From positions 32,756 through 96,755 of the forward strand of contig JBMOPD010000007.1 in the NCBI GenBank assembly GCA_049323615.1: DNA of 64,000 bases, given 5' to 3'. Numbering within the stretch: position 1 is the first letter of the stretch; every line of letters starts with the position of its first letter. Under the pieces are notes generated by a model. It searched no databases. It was not told where the DNA came from and saw only the letters and a list, made by a program, of their open reading frames with translations. This document shows, piece by piece, positions 8,830 to 18,595 of the stretch. The translations under genes were made by a program, and so were the position numbers. This stretch comes from JBMOPD01 sp049323615. Lineage in GTDB: Bacteria > Bacillota > Desulfotomaculia > Desulfotomaculales > Desulfocucumaceae.

Positions 8830-9497
8830 TAACCAACCACCTGCTTGATGTATATTTTTACAAAGGCGTTGGTGCCGTACAAAAACTGACGGCCTTTAAA
8901 ATCTTTCACCACTATCTTGACCGGAATCCTCTGCACCACCTTGGTGAAGTTGCCGGATGTATTGGTGGCGGGAAGAAGTGAAAAGGTTGACAGGGACGCC
9001 TCGCCTATTTTCTCCACCCGGCCGGCAAATTTTTGGCCGGGTATGGCGTCCACCGTTACATCCACCTTTTGTCCGGGCCTGACTGAAGCAAGCTTTGTTT
9101 CTTCCACGTTGGCCGTTATATAAAGGCTGAAGGGGTCAATGATCATCAGCATGGTCTGGCCCGGCACGGCCATTTCCCCTGGATTGGCAATCTTTTTGAT
9201 CACCACCCCGTCCGCCGGAGCCCTGGCCACCGCCAGGTCGGGGTTGGTTCCCGGCGGCAACAGGGTGTCGTCCAGCCTGACCAGCGCCTGGCCGGCCACA
9301 ACCTTGTCTCCCTCTTCAACGTTGATACTGATTATCCTGCCTGACACCTGGGGGCTGACCCTGACAATGGCCCCGTCCACCCTGGCATCCTCGGTTTTTA
9401 CATAATAGGCGTTGTTATACCAGTAATAAACGGTTATACCCAGCAGGGTGACCGCCATCAGCGCCAGGACTATATATATTTTCTTCTTGTTATTCAC
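8829..9497 (-). CDS. Short HlyD/EmrA-type membrane fusion protein without coiled-coil hairpin
   Basis: A 222-residue protein with one N-terminal membrane anchor (residues 7-27), a biotinyl-lipoyl-like half motif (VRVSPQVSGRI to VVAGQALVRL), then after only about a dozen residues the second half (ARAPADGVVIKK) and a beta-barrel domain. In EmrA a hairpin of about 100-150 residues separates the two halves; it is missing here. In a cell without an outer membrane the hairpin that reaches TolC would serve no purpose, which may explain the loss. GTG start; the stop of the preceding gene overlaps it by 4 bp. Confidence 0.85.
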   Translation of the reverse strand: MNNKKKIYIVLALMAVTLLGITVYYWYNNAYYVKTEDARVDGAIVRVSPQVSGRIISINVEEGDKVVAGQALVRLDDTLLPPGTNPDLAVARAPADGVVIKKIANPGEMAVPGQTMLMIIDPFSLYITANVEETKLASVRPGQKVDVTVDAIPGQKFAGRVEKIGEASLSTFSLLPATNTSGNFTKVVQRIPVKIVVKDFKGRQFLYGTNAFVKIYIKQVVG

Positions 9498-10603
9498 GCA
9501 GCATCACCTTTTATTAATTTAACGGTCATTCCGTCCTCCAGCCTACCGCTGCTGTACACCACCAGGTCCTGCCCCTCGCTTATTCCGTCCCTGACCACGG
9601 CGAACTTGTCGCTTATTTTTTCAACCTGCACGGGCACTTTGGACACCTTGCCCTGGTTGTATATAAATACTGAATAATTGCCATTTTCGTCCACCAGTGC
9701 GGTCCTGGAAATAACGAACCGCTTTACCGCTCCTCCATCGGTATACACCCGGGCGAACATTCCGGGCTTTACCGACAGGTCGGCGCCCGCCAGCTGGAAT
9801 TTTACCTGGTATCCCCTGGTGGCCGGGTCAACGGTATAAGATATGGTTTTAACCCCGGCCTCCAGCATCCTGTCCACCGAATCCACATTCACGGCAACCT
9901 TCTGCCCCACTTTCAGGGAATTAACCTTTTTCTCATCCACGTAGGCCACCACCGCCACCCTGTCCAAATCGGCCACAAAGAATACCGCCTTGGTGGGTGA
10001 ACAGACCTCGCCGGGGTTGATATACCTGGCGGTGACCACCCCGTCTATGGGGGAGGTAATGACGCTGTTGGCGTAGTTGGCCTCCACCGACTGCAGGGCG
10101 GCCCTGGCCTGGGCAAGCTTGTGGGGAGCCGTTTCCTCGGCCTGGATCCTGGCCAGTTCGTAAGGCGCGGCATACTTGTTGTCAAAGTCGGCCTTTGAAA
10201 GGGCGCCGCTCTTGTACAGGGCCAACCCCCTCTCGTAGTTATCCCTGGCGGTGGCCAGGTCGATCCGGGCCTTTTTGACGCCGGCCTCGGCGTCTTTCAC
10301 CGCCGCCATGTTTTGATCCCTGGCAGCCTCGATATCCGGCATGTCGATCCTCATCAGCACCTGTCCGGCCTTTACCCGGCTGCCCACTTCAACCGCGACC
10401 TCAGAGACCTTACCCCCTACCTTCGGCAAAACGGTTACCGAATCAAGAGCCTCAGTCTTCCCGGCAATATAATCGGTTCCGGCCGGAGTGCTGATCCTGA
10501 CTTTTTCCGTGGCCACCTGTACGCCGGCCTCCCTGCCGACGCAGCCCTGAATAAAAAAAGATGCCAAAATCAGCACCACCGGAATATACCGCCCCAGTTT
10601 CAT
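9494..10603 (-). CDS. Efflux membrane fusion lipoprotein (HlyD/RND MFP family)
   Basis: A 369-residue protein with a lipoprotein signal peptide (lipobox FIQGC, Cys about residue 21), lipoyl halves around VLPKVGGKVSEV and ITSPIDGVVTARYINPGE, an alpha-helical hairpin of moderate length between them, and a C-terminal beta-barrel and membrane-proximal domain. It is the first gene of the operon with the mini-MFP and the DHA2 transporter and is preceded by its own sigma-A promoter. It could serve the MFS pump, the RND pump encoded just upstream, or both. Confidence 0.9.
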   Translation of the reverse strand: MKLGRYIPVVLILASFFIQGCVGREAGVQVATEKVRISTPAGTDYIAGKTEALDSVTVLPKVGGKVSEVAVEVGSRVKAGQVLMRIDMPDIEAARDQNMAAVKDAEAGVKKARIDLATARDNYERGLALYKSGALSKADFDNKYAAPYELARIQAEETAPHKLAQARAALQSVEANYANSVITSPIDGVVTARYINPGEVCSPTKAVFFVADLDRVAVVAYVDEKKVNSLKVGQKVAVNVDSVDRMLEAGVKTISYTVDPATRGYQVKFQLAGADLSVKPGMFARVYTDGGAVKRFVISRTALVDENGNYSVFIYNQGKVSKVPVQVEKISDKFAVVRDGISEGQDLVVYSSGRLEDGMTVKLIKGDAA

Positions 10604-10637
10604 GCATATGTCCCCTCCTGCCCTTACAACATTGTTA

Positions 10638-10666
10638 AGTATATGATTAAAAAATTAGGCTGTCAA
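10638..10666 (-). promoter_or_regulatory. Sigma-A promoter of the MFP-miniMFP-MFS operon, with candidate operator
   Basis: On the minus strand TTGACA (10661-10666) is spaced 17 bp from TATACT (10638-10643). The -10 box lies inside a TTAA-N8-TTAA dyad and is followed by AACAATGT. The same promoter layout and near-identical flanks occur upstream of the RND operon at 15252-15280, so the two operons are probably co-regulated. Confidence 0.8.
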
Positions 10667-10678
10667 TATGAAACCTCT

Positions 10679-13600
10679 CTATCCTATTCCGTCTACTGCT
10701 TTCCATGCCCGGTAGCGGTCCATGGCCCTGCGGCCCCAGTCGTCAAATATGGTATAAACCACCGGTACCACCACCAGGGTAAGGACGGTGGAGACCAGCA
10801 GCCCCCCGATAACCACCGTGGCCATGGGCGCCTGCATCTGGGTGCCCTCACCCATGCCCAGGGCCAGGGGAAGCATGGCGAATATGGTGGTGGACGCAGT
10901 CATCAGTATGGGCCGCAGCCTTACCGGCCCGGCCTGGACAATGGCCTCGTCCCTGGGCAGTCCCCTGTTTTTCAGCTGCTTTATGTAGTCCACCAGCACG
11001 ATGGCGTTGTTCACCACTATACCGCACATCATGATCAGCCCGATGAAGGCCGGGACGCTGAAGGGCCTGCCGGTCAGTACCAGGCTCAATACCACCCCGG
11101 TTATTGAAACCGGTATGGAGAACATGATCACGAAGGGGTAAAGAAGCGACTCAAACTGTCCGGCCATCACCATGTAAACCAGCAGTATGGCCAGTATCAG
11201 TGCCGGGCCCAGGTCTCCGAAGGACTCGGACATGTCCTGGCTCTGGCCGCCGATAATAAAGGTGTAACCGGGGGGAAGGGGGATGGCGTCCAGCTTTTGC
11301 TGAATGTCAGCAATAACGCTGCCCAGGTCGCGCCCCGTATAGTCCCCATATATATATGCCACCCTGGAGTTACCCGCTCTTTCCACGTTGCGAGGCCCCT
11401 CTCCCTCCACCATGTCCACCACTTCCGCGATGGGAATTTTTGCCCCGTTGGAGGCCGTGAAGCTCAGATTGGCCAGGGCGGCGGTATCCTTTCTTGACTC
11501 GGGGTCCAGTATCAGCCTGACGTCGGTCAGGGTCCCACCCTGGTCAATGCTGGTGACCACCTGCCCCTCGCCGGCGACTTTGATGGCCGACGTCACCTGG
11601 GACGAAGAAATGCCGTAGTGGGCCAGCTTGTCCCGGTTAATCAGCATCTGCAGCTCCGGGCTGCCGGAGGTCATGCTCTGGGCCACGTGGGTGGTCCCGG
11701 GAACCTCTTCAACTGCTTTCTTCATTTGCCCGGCAAGATTTTTCAGGGTATCCAGGTCGTTGCCCTGCAGTGTAATCTCTATGGCCCGTCCTGATACGGC
11801 CCGGCTCAACATATTGCCAGAACCGGAAGAAATTCTCACGTTCACCCCGGGGAAGCCCATCACCTTGGGGCGCAGATCGTTTATAACTTCATCCGTGGAC
11901 CGCCGGCGGTCATCCTTCAGCCTGACATTGAGCTGGCCCCGGTCGCCCCCGCTGGCGCCCATGGGGCCTCCCCCCCCGCCAACGCTGGTCAGCACCGACT
12001 CCACCTCGGGGACCTTCTGCACCTGCTTGCGAATTGCCTCCACCACCTTGCCGGTTTCCGAAAGGGTGGTGGCCACCGGCATCTCGACACTGATGTTAAT
12101 CTGCCCGGCGTCCTGGGCGGGCATGAACTCCATACCGATAAAGCGCACCAGCAGAAGGCTTGCAAAGGTAACCAGGGCTGCCGTGATAACTACCTTGGCC
12201 CTCCGGCCCAGGGACCATTTAAGCAGGCTGCGGTATTTTTCGTCCAGGGTGTGGTACCACAGCTCGCTTTTCCTGAAAATTTTATTCCACCAGCTTTTCC
12301 CGTCGCCCAGACCTTCCATCTGCCCCAGTATGCGTGAACAGATGAGAGGGACCAGGGTCAGCGCCACAAAAAGCGCCGCCAGCTGGGAAAAGGCCACGGT
12401 CAGGGCAAACTGCCTGAAAAGCTGGCCGGCGAGCCCCTTGACAAACACCATGGGCAGGAACACCACCGCCACTGTAAGGGCCGAGGCCGTAACGGCCATG
12501 CCCACCTCGGCCGCTCCCTTCCTGGCGGCCTCCTTCGGTTCCAGGCCCTGGTAGCGGTGGCGGTATATGCTCTCCAGCACCACTATGGCATAGTCCACCA
12601 TGTGCCCCACGCCCAGGGAAAGCCCGGCCATGGACATCATGTTCAGGGTCATGTTGTTGAAATACATAAGTGAAAATGTGGTGATCACCGCAAAGGGGAT
12701 GGTGGTGGCGATAACCACCGTGGTGCGCAGGTTTCTTAAGAAAAGCAGCAGCACCAGCACCGCCAGGCCGCCCCCCAGAATAATGCTGCGGGTAATATCG
12801 TTTATCGAGTCCTTTACAGTCTTGGACTGGTCAAAAACAGTGGCAAACTCTATTTCGCCGGGAAGTTCCTTTTTAAGCCTGTCCATTTCCTGCTTGACCC
12901 GCTCGGCCACGTCCACGGTGTTGGAACCGCTCTGCTTGTTTATGGACATGCTGATGGCCGGCCTGTCGTTCAGGAGGGCGTAGCTGTTCACGGTGGCAAA
13001 GGTGTCCTCCACGTCGGCCAGGTCTCCCAGGCGGACGCTGCCTCCGCCGGGCAGCTGCACCGGCAGGGCCTTCAGCTCGTCTACTGTATTGTAGCGCCCC
13101 AGGGCCCTGACCACGTAGTCCTTTTGGCCCTTGCGCAACACCCCTCCGGACACGTCAACGTTTTCTCCCTGCATCGACTGGGTCAGCTGCGCCACCGTTA
13201 GCCCGTACTGCTGGAGCCTGCCCGGATCGATACGCACCTGTACCTCCCGGGACAGTCCCCCCGCCACACTCACGCCGGCCACCCCCGGCACCCTCTCCAG
13301 GGCAGGCTGTATATTGTCCTCCACCATCTTCTTTAACGCGTACTGATCGCTGAGGCCCGACACGGCTACGGCCAGTATGGGCATCATGGAGGTGTCGAAC
13401 TTGTAAACGGCGAGGTTTTCCACCTCGTCGGGCAGCCTGCGCTTGTACATCTCAAGCCTGGCCCTGACGTCGGCCTGGGCGGTGTCCATGTTTGTGCCCC
13501 AGGCAAACTGGACCCTCACCTGGCACGACCCCACCCTGCTGTTGGAGGTTATCTTTTCCACGTTGCTGACCGTACCCACCGCGGCCTCGATTACCCGGGC

Positions 13601-13789
13601 CACGTCCTTTTCAACCTCTTCGGGGCCGGCCCCGGGATAAGAGGCTGAAACGGTGAGGGTGGGGTTGGTTATCTCCGGGAGCAGGTCGATGGAAAGATAG
13701 CTTAAGGCCGTGAATCCCAGTACCAGCAAGCCGACAATGACCATCACCATGGTCACCGGCCGCTCCACCGAAAAATCGGTTATTTTCAT
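10679..13789 (-). CDS. RND efflux transporter (HAE1/AcrB family)
   Basis: A 1036-residue, 12-helix pump of typical RND length. The N-terminus (MKITDFSVERPVTMVMVIVG) and the large loops after helices 1 and 7 are classical, as is GLSLGVGHMVDYAIVVLE in helix 4, where the family places its proton-relay acidic residues. It overlaps its own fusion-protein gene by 4 bp. No outer-membrane TolC gene is present, as expected for a monoderm host, where such pumps work without the outer channel. The substrate is probably hydrophobic compounds; proximity to aromatic catabolism genes fits solvent or phenol stress but does not prove it. Confidence 0.95.
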   Translation of the reverse strand: MKITDFSVERPVTMVMVIVGLLVLGFTALSYLSIDLLPEITNPTLTVSASYPGAGPEEVEKDVARVIEAAVGTVSNVEKITSNSRVGSCQVRVQFAWGTNMDTAQADVRARLEMYKRRLPDEVENLAVYKFDTSMMPILAVAVSGLSDQYALKKMVEDNIQPALERVPGVAGVSVAGGLSREVQVRIDPGRLQQYGLTVAQLTQSMQGENVDVSGGVLRKGQKDYVVRALGRYNTVDELKALPVQLPGGGSVRLGDLADVEDTFATVNSYALLNDRPAISMSINKQSGSNTVDVAERVKQEMDRLKKELPGEIEFATVFDQSKTVKDSINDITRSIILGGGLAVLVLLLFLRNLRTTVVIATTIPFAVITTFSLMYFNNMTLNMMSMAGLSLGVGHMVDYAIVVLESIYRHRYQGLEPKEAARKGAAEVGMAVTASALTVAVVFLPMVFVKGLAGQLFRQFALTVAFSQLAALFVALTLVPLICSRILGQMEGLGDGKSWWNKIFRKSELWYHTLDEKYRSLLKWSLGRRAKVVITAALVTFASLLLVRFIGMEFMPAQDAGQINISVEMPVATTLSETGKVVEAIRKQVQKVPEVESVLTSVGGGGGPMGASGGDRGQLNVRLKDDRRRSTDEVINDLRPKVMGFPGVNVRISSGSGNMLSRAVSGRAIEITLQGNDLDTLKNLAGQMKKAVEEVPGTTHVAQSMTSGSPELQMLINRDKLAHYGISSSQVTSAIKVAGEGQVVTSIDQGGTLTDVRLILDPESRKDTAALANLSFTASNGAKIPIAEVVDMVEGEGPRNVERAGNSRVAYIYGDYTGRDLGSVIADIQQKLDAIPLPPGYTFIIGGQSQDMSESFGDLGPALILAILLVYMVMAGQFESLLYPFVIMFSIPVSITGVVLSLVLTGRPFSVPAFIGLIMMCGIVVNNAIVLVDYIKQLKNRGLPRDEAIVQAGPVRLRPILMTASTTIFAMLPLALGMGEGTQMQAPMATVVIGGLLVSTVLTLVVVPVVYTIFDDWGRRAMDRYRAWKAVDGIG

Positions 13790-15054
13790 CTGCCGCTACC
13801 TCCCGTGACCCCTTCCCCCGCCGGGGCGCCCTTGCCGCTTTCCCCTGCAGGGGGCTTTCCGGAGGCGCCCCCCGGGGGCTTCCCGCCTTCAGTGCCCGCC
13901 CCCTGGGCTCCGGGTTTTGCCTCTTGGGCGATCCTGACGGGCATGCCGTTGACAAGGGACTGCTGGCCCAGGGTCACCACCAGGTCCCCGGGCTTCAAAC
14001 CTTCCCCCGACACCTCTGTCTTATTGCCCTCGGCCACGCCGGTCTCCACTTTGCATTCCTTGGCCTTTCCGTTTTCCACCACAAACAGGTACTTGCCGTC
14101 GGGCCGGTTGATTACCGCGTCAACGGGCACCACCATGACATTCTTGCTCTCCATGACAGGAATCCGGGCCCTGGCGAACATGCCCTGCTTTATAAGACCG
14201 TCGGGGTTGGCCAGCTCAATCTCCACCGGGTAGCCCCTGGCTATGCTGTCCACCGCGGGGCTTGAGGCGATTATTTTTCCGGTGAAGGGTTCCTTTCTCA
14301 CGTCCGGTATTTCCACGTCCACCTGCTGCCCGGCGGACAGCCTGTTTATGTGCTGGTCCCCCACAAATACCTTCACCTTAACGGTGCTTATATCCACCAC
14401 CCCCACGGCCTGGGTGGCGGTGGTCACATTCTGCCCCACCTCAACGCCGACGAAGGAAACAACGCCGTCTACGGGGGACCTGACCGTTGAACCTTCCAGC
14501 AGGCTCTGCTGGTAGTTCAGGCTGGCCTCGCTTTTGGCCACGGCGGCCTCATACTCTCCCGACATGGCCTGCTCGTATTTAAGTTCCATTTCGTCGTATT
14601 TATCCTTGGAAACGGCCCCGGCCTCGTACAGCTTTTTGTAGTTGTCCAGGGCGTTTCGGTAATATTCCCTGTTTTTGCGGGCCATCTCCAGCCTGGCCCT
14701 GGACATGGCCAGGTCCGCCTCCTGGGTCCTGACCTGGGCGGAGATCTCAGACGTATCCAGGGTAAACAGCACGTCTCCCTTTTTCACCCGGTCGCCCATG
14801 CGCACCGCCACCGAGGCCACCCGGCCGGCCACCTTGGGCGCCAGCACCGCGGACCTGGCGGGCTGCACCTGGCCGTTGAAAAATTTAATGTCCCTTACAT
14901 CGGCCACTGCCAGCGGGGAGGTGGCCACCGCCACGGCATTCACACCGGTGCCCGGACCTCCTTTACCGGCATTTCCGGACTTGCTCCCGCAGCCGGCTGA
15001 AACCATCAGGATAATTAAAAAAATTACGAAAAAAACAGGCCTTAATCTCATCAT
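13786..15054 (-). CDS. RND membrane fusion lipoprotein
   Basis: A 422-residue periplasmic-adaptor-like lipoprotein: signal peptide with lipobox (VSAGC), lipoyl half motifs (LAPKVAGRVASV and VRSPVDGVVSFVGVEVGQ), a helical hairpin of about 100 residues, beta-barrel and membrane-proximal domains. The last ~50 residues are a glycine-, proline- and lysine-rich tail of low complexity, absent from most relatives. It is translationally coupled to the RND pump and is first in the operon behind the promoter at 15252-15280. Confidence 0.92.
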   Translation of the reverse strand: MMRLRPVFFVIFLIILMVSAGCGSKSGNAGKGGPGTGVNAVAVATSPLAVADVRDIKFFNGQVQPARSAVLAPKVAGRVASVAVRMGDRVKKGDVLFTLDTSEISAQVRTQEADLAMSRARLEMARKNREYYRNALDNYKKLYEAGAVSKDKYDEMELKYEQAMSGEYEAAVAKSEASLNYQQSLLEGSTVRSPVDGVVSFVGVEVGQNVTTATQAVGVVDISTVKVKVFVGDQHINRLSAGQQVDVEIPDVRKEPFTGKIIASSPAVDSIARGYPVEIELANPDGLIKQGMFARARIPVMESKNVMVVPVDAVINRPDGKYLFVVENGKAKECKVETGVAEGNKTEVSGEGLKPGDLVVTLGQQSLVNGMPVRIAQEAKPGAQGAGTEGGKPPGGASGKPPAGESGKGAPAGEGVTGGSGR

Positions 15055-15323
15055 TCATCCTCCATCCATGTGGTCCGGAGTTTTATTACTCTTACCGGGT
15101 AATAAGCATGTCCGGCAGGCGGACATAGAAAAAGGACACCGGTCAACAACCCCCGGCATCCCATTTTCAGGTCTTTATCCATCCCACGATAACGGCGGCA
15201 TTTAAAGACACTCCTGCTTATAGTTAATCATTTAAAAGGTTTACATTGTTGAGTATATGACTAATTGGAATGACTGTCAATACTTAGTGAATAAAGAAAA
15301 GATCGGTCAATAAACCCGGCAGG
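15055..15323. other. Intergenic region carrying the RND operon promoter
   Basis: This 269-bp gap holds the minus-strand promoter described at 15252-15280. I see no open reading frame with a ribosome binding site. No regulator gene is adjacent to either efflux operon. Confidence 0.6.
15252..15280 (-). promoter_or_regulatory. Sigma-A promoter of the MFP-RND operon, with candidate operator
   Basis: On the minus strand TTGACA (15275-15280) is spaced 17 bp from TATACT (15252-15257), followed by CAACAATGT. The 22-bp block TTARTCATATACTYAACAAT(GT) is shared with the promoter at 10638-10666, although the rest of the spacers differ. Confidence 0.8.
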
Positions 15324-16385
15324 CTACTCTTCCAGGGCTTCCAGGATTGCCTGCCAGTTGCAGTACTCCACTATATTCTCCAGTGTTATCCTTACTCCCG
15401 CCTTGTCTCCGGGAGTTATATGCCTGGATATCCTGGAAATCTTGTCGATGGTGGTATACGTGTCGTAATGGACCAGGATTACCGGCACGCCCTTCTCTTC
15501 GGCCCTGGCCAGCACCTTGACGTCGGGGTAAAGCCCGCCGGTCAGGATCAGCGCCGATGTGCTGGTTTCCAGGGCGGCCAGCGCCAGGTCGGCCCTGTCC
15601 CCGCCGAGAACAACGGCCTTATCGGCGGAGCGGCGCAGGTACCTGATGGCTCCGTCCAGGGTCATGGCCCCCACCATGATATCCTCCACCAGCAGGCCCA
15701 GCCGGTCATGGCCGGCCAGTATTTCCCCGCCCAGTTCCTTGTAAAATTCCTCCACCGTGGGGGCTGCTATCTCCGGGCGCCTGGGGATTACGCCCAGGGT
15801 CTTAAACCCCCGCTCTTCCAGGATGGGGGCGAAGATCCCCTTTGTCTTGGAGACCAGGGGCCAGGGGATGTTGTTGAACAGGTTGCCCACCACGGACACA
15901 GTTTTAGCCTCCAGGTGCTCGTTCAGGAAAAGGGCCTGGTCAACGCTGAAGTCATTTTCTATCTTTATGGTCACCAGCACCTTGGCTCCCAGCTTAAGGG
16001 CCAGGGCAACGTCGCACAGTCCCCAGCTCTTATAAATATAAGGCTTGACGGCACCATCGATAAGCACTATATCCGCGCCCCGGGCCACCCTCTGGTAGGA
16101 GCTTATAATGGCTTCCACCGATTCCCTCTTTTTGCCCCCGGAAAGGTACGACTGCCCGGCCCGGCAGGGCACGATGTCGCTGATGGGACTTTCCATGTTG
16201 AGGATCTCCTTCATCAGCACGGCATCCTCGTCTTCCTGGCCGTTGGCCCGCAGGGGAGCCCCCACGGGCTTAAAATAAGCAACCTTTTTGCCTTCCCGCT
16301 GAAATTTGAGGGCCAGCCCCAAAACCACCATTGTCTTGCCGCTGCCGGGATAACCGATGACATACAAATTTTTCATTTTATTCAC
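15324..16385 (-). CDS. BioD/CobQ-like P-loop protein with DRTGG domain
   Basis: A 353-residue protein. The N-terminal half is a dethiobiotin-synthetase-like NTPase with Walker A GYPGSGKT (residues 11-18) and a KPVGAP segment; the C-terminal half (about 205-320) resembles the DRTGG domain of the regulatory N-terminus of long phosphotransacetylases. It starts directly after the ADP-forming acyl-CoA synthetase stop codon. Proteins of this build often accompany that enzyme and may sense nucleotide or acyl-phosphate status; no direct activity is established for it, to my knowledge. Confidence 0.82.
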   Translation of the reverse strand: MNKMKNLYVIGYPGSGKTMVVLGLALKFQREGKKVAYFKPVGAPLRANGQEDEDAVLMKEILNMESPISDIVPCRAGQSYLSGGKKRESVEAIISSYQRVARGADIVLIDGAVKPYIYKSWGLCDVALALKLGAKVLVTIKIENDFSVDQALFLNEHLEAKTVSVVGNLFNNIPWPLVSKTKGIFAPILEERGFKTLGVIPRRPEIAAPTVEEFYKELGGEILAGHDRLGLLVEDIMVGAMTLDGAIRYLRRSADKAVVLGGDRADLALAALETSTSALILTGGLYPDVKVLARAEEKGVPVILVHYDTYTTIDKISRISRHITPGDKAGVRITLENIVEYCNWQAILEALEE

Positions 16386-16386
16386 C

Positions 16387-18492
16387 TCACGAAACCGAAA
16401 TGGTAATTTTTATATCGAGGGCGCTTAAACCTTCCGCATAGGCAAAAACCGGGTTGACGTCGATTTCAGTGATTTCCGGAAAGTCCATGGCCAGGCAGGC
16501 GACACGCCCCACCGCATCCACCAGGGCACTTATGTCCCTGGGCTTTTCACCCCGGTAACCCCTCAGAAGAGTATACGCCTTGGTCTCGGTAAGCATCTTT
16601 TCAATTTCCCTGCGGGAAAGCCTCCTGGCCAGGCGGAAAGACACGTCTTTAAGCAGGTTTACATAAATTCCGCCCAGCCCCACCGCGATCATGGGGCCGA
16701 ACTGGACATCCCTGGTCATCCCGATGATCAGTTCGGTCCCTTTGGGCATCATCTTCTGCACCTCGACCCCGTAGATATCGGCCTGGGGCATGTATCGGTA
16801 GGAATTTTCCATTATTTCCAGGAAGCCGCTGTACACCTCCTCCGCTGTGTTCAGCCCCACCTTCACTCCGCCCACATCGGTCTTGTGCAGTATTTTCGGC
16901 GAGGCCACCTTGAGCACCACCGGATACCCCAGTTTACCGGCCTCCTCTACTGCCTCCTCGGGGTTGGCGGCCAGCACTATGGGCGCCGCCGGTATCCCGT
17001 AGGCCCGGGCCACGTCGGCCGCCTCGCTGCCCAGCAAAACCAGGCGGTTGTCCCTGAGCACATCGTAAAACACCGCTTTTACCGCCTTCTTGTCGATATC
17101 GGCAAACTTGACTGTCCCGCCGGTATCCGGAGAATTCCTGTATTCATTGTACCGGACCATCTCGCTGATGGAGGCGATTACGGGCTCGGGAAAAGTATAG
17201 CAGGGAATCCCGGCCTCTTTTAATATATTCTTGCCCTCGGCCATGGAGGGCCCGCCGATGTAAGTCACGTAAAACACCTTGTCCGGGTATTTATTCTTCA
17301 TGTCTATAACCACCCTGGAAGTTTCCGATGGGTTGTTGGTGGCCGTGGGACAGGCAATCACCACCACGCTGTCCACATTGGGATCGCTGCACACCTTATC
17401 TATGGCAAACTGGTACCGGTCGGCCATGGCGTCCCCCAACACGTCCACCGGGTTGTAAATACCGGCCTCGGCCGGCAGGCCACCCCTCAGGGCATCCAGT
17501 GTCTCCTTGGTGAAACGGGACATGGTCAGCCCCTTAAGCTCGATGTTATCTGAAGTAATAATGCCGGGGCCTCCGGAATTGGTCACAATGGCCACTTTGG
17601 GCCCTTTGGGCACCGGCGACTTGGCAAAGGCTACGGCCAGGTCGAACAGCTCGGTAATGGTGCGCGCCCGGATCACCCCGCACTGCCTGAATGCAATATC
17701 GTACGCCAGGTCGCTCCCGGCCAGGGCGCCGGTATGGGATGAGGCGGCCTGGGCACCGGCCTGGCTGGTCCCCGACTTGTATATAATTACGGGCTTCTTC
17801 CGGGCGGCCTGGCTGACCACGTCCAGAAACCGGGGGCCGTCGGTGACATCCTCGATGTAACACAAAATAACCCTGGTATAGGGGTCGTCAGCGGCCTCCT
17901 GGATAAAGTCCATCTCCGAGAGGTCGGCCTTGTTTCCCAGGCTCACAATCTTTGAAAAACCCAGCCCCACCTCGTGGCTCCAGTCCAGTATAGCCACCAG
18001 CATGGCCCCGCTCTGGGAGAAAAAGGCCATATCCCCCTTTAAGGGGAAACCCTTGACAAAGGTTGTATTGATGGGCACGTGGGTATCCATCATACCGGCG
18101 CAGTTTGGCCCCAGCATTCTCATGCCGTACTGCCGGCACAGGGCCAGCAGCTTTTTTTCCATATCCAGGCCTTCCCTGCCGATTTCCTTAAAGCCCGCGG
18201 TAATGGTCACCAGATTCTTGACCCCGTTCTCGCCGCACTCCCCGGCCACCTCCAGCACCCTGGCGGCAGGCACCACTATCACCGCCACATCAACTTTTTC
18301 CGGCAGGCCGCTGATCGAAGGGTATGCCTTTAAGTTCTCAATTTCACTTTCTTTTGGATTAATGGGGTAAATTCTTCCTCCGTACCCTGATGAAATCAGG
18401 TTTCTGACTATGGCATTGCTTATTTTTCCCGGCGATCTGGATGCCCCTATAACGGCCACGGACGCCGCATCAAAGAAGCTTTTGATGCTCAT
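16387..18492 (-). CDS. ADP-forming acetate/acyl-CoA ligase, fused alpha-beta form
   Basis: A 701-residue enzyme carrying a CoA-binding domain (VAVIGASRSPGK near residues 12-23), a succinyl-CoA-ligase-like flavodoxin domain with the phosphohistidine His253 in SSHTGALAG, and a C-terminal ATP-grasp domain (VVLKVASPKILHKTDVGGV). The reaction acyl-CoA + ADP + Pi to acid + ATP + CoA conserves energy at the end of anaerobic acid or aromatic degradation and can run in the activation direction. Length and domain order match the one-chain bacterial form. Upstream there is an AT-rich 180-bp gap with two perfect palindromes. Confidence 0.93.
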   Translation of the reverse strand: MSIKSFFDAASVAVIGASRSPGKISNAIVRNLISSGYGGRIYPINPKESEIENLKAYPSISGLPEKVDVAVIVVPAARVLEVAGECGENGVKNLVTITAGFKEIGREGLDMEKKLLALCRQYGMRMLGPNCAGMMDTHVPINTTFVKGFPLKGDMAFFSQSGAMLVAILDWSHEVGLGFSKIVSLGNKADLSEMDFIQEAADDPYTRVILCYIEDVTDGPRFLDVVSQAARKKPVIIYKSGTSQAGAQAASSHTGALAGSDLAYDIAFRQCGVIRARTITELFDLAVAFAKSPVPKGPKVAIVTNSGGPGIITSDNIELKGLTMSRFTKETLDALRGGLPAEAGIYNPVDVLGDAMADRYQFAIDKVCSDPNVDSVVVIACPTATNNPSETSRVVIDMKNKYPDKVFYVTYIGGPSMAEGKNILKEAGIPCYTFPEPVIASISEMVRYNEYRNSPDTGGTVKFADIDKKAVKAVFYDVLRDNRLVLLGSEAADVARAYGIPAAPIVLAANPEEAVEEAGKLGYPVVLKVASPKILHKTDVGGVKVGLNTAEEVYSGFLEIMENSYRYMPQADIYGVEVQKMMPKGTELIIGMTRDVQFGPMIAVGLGGIYVNLLKDVSFRLARRLSRREIEKMLTETKAYTLLRGYRGEKPRDISALVDAVGRVACLAMDFPEITEIDVNPVFAYAEGLSALDIKITISVS

Positions 18493-18595
18493 TGGATCAC
18501 CCCTTTTATCCTCAAAGTCCGGCTGTCATGGTTTTTCCGGAATATAGCAAGACTAATATTTTTAATTATAAATCGGCTGTTATATCAAGTAAATA

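Noticed and set aside
11628..12554. Plus-strand frame of ~308 codons within the RND pump gene
   Set aside because: Serine- and arginine-rich shadow of the pump gene without start signal or homology.
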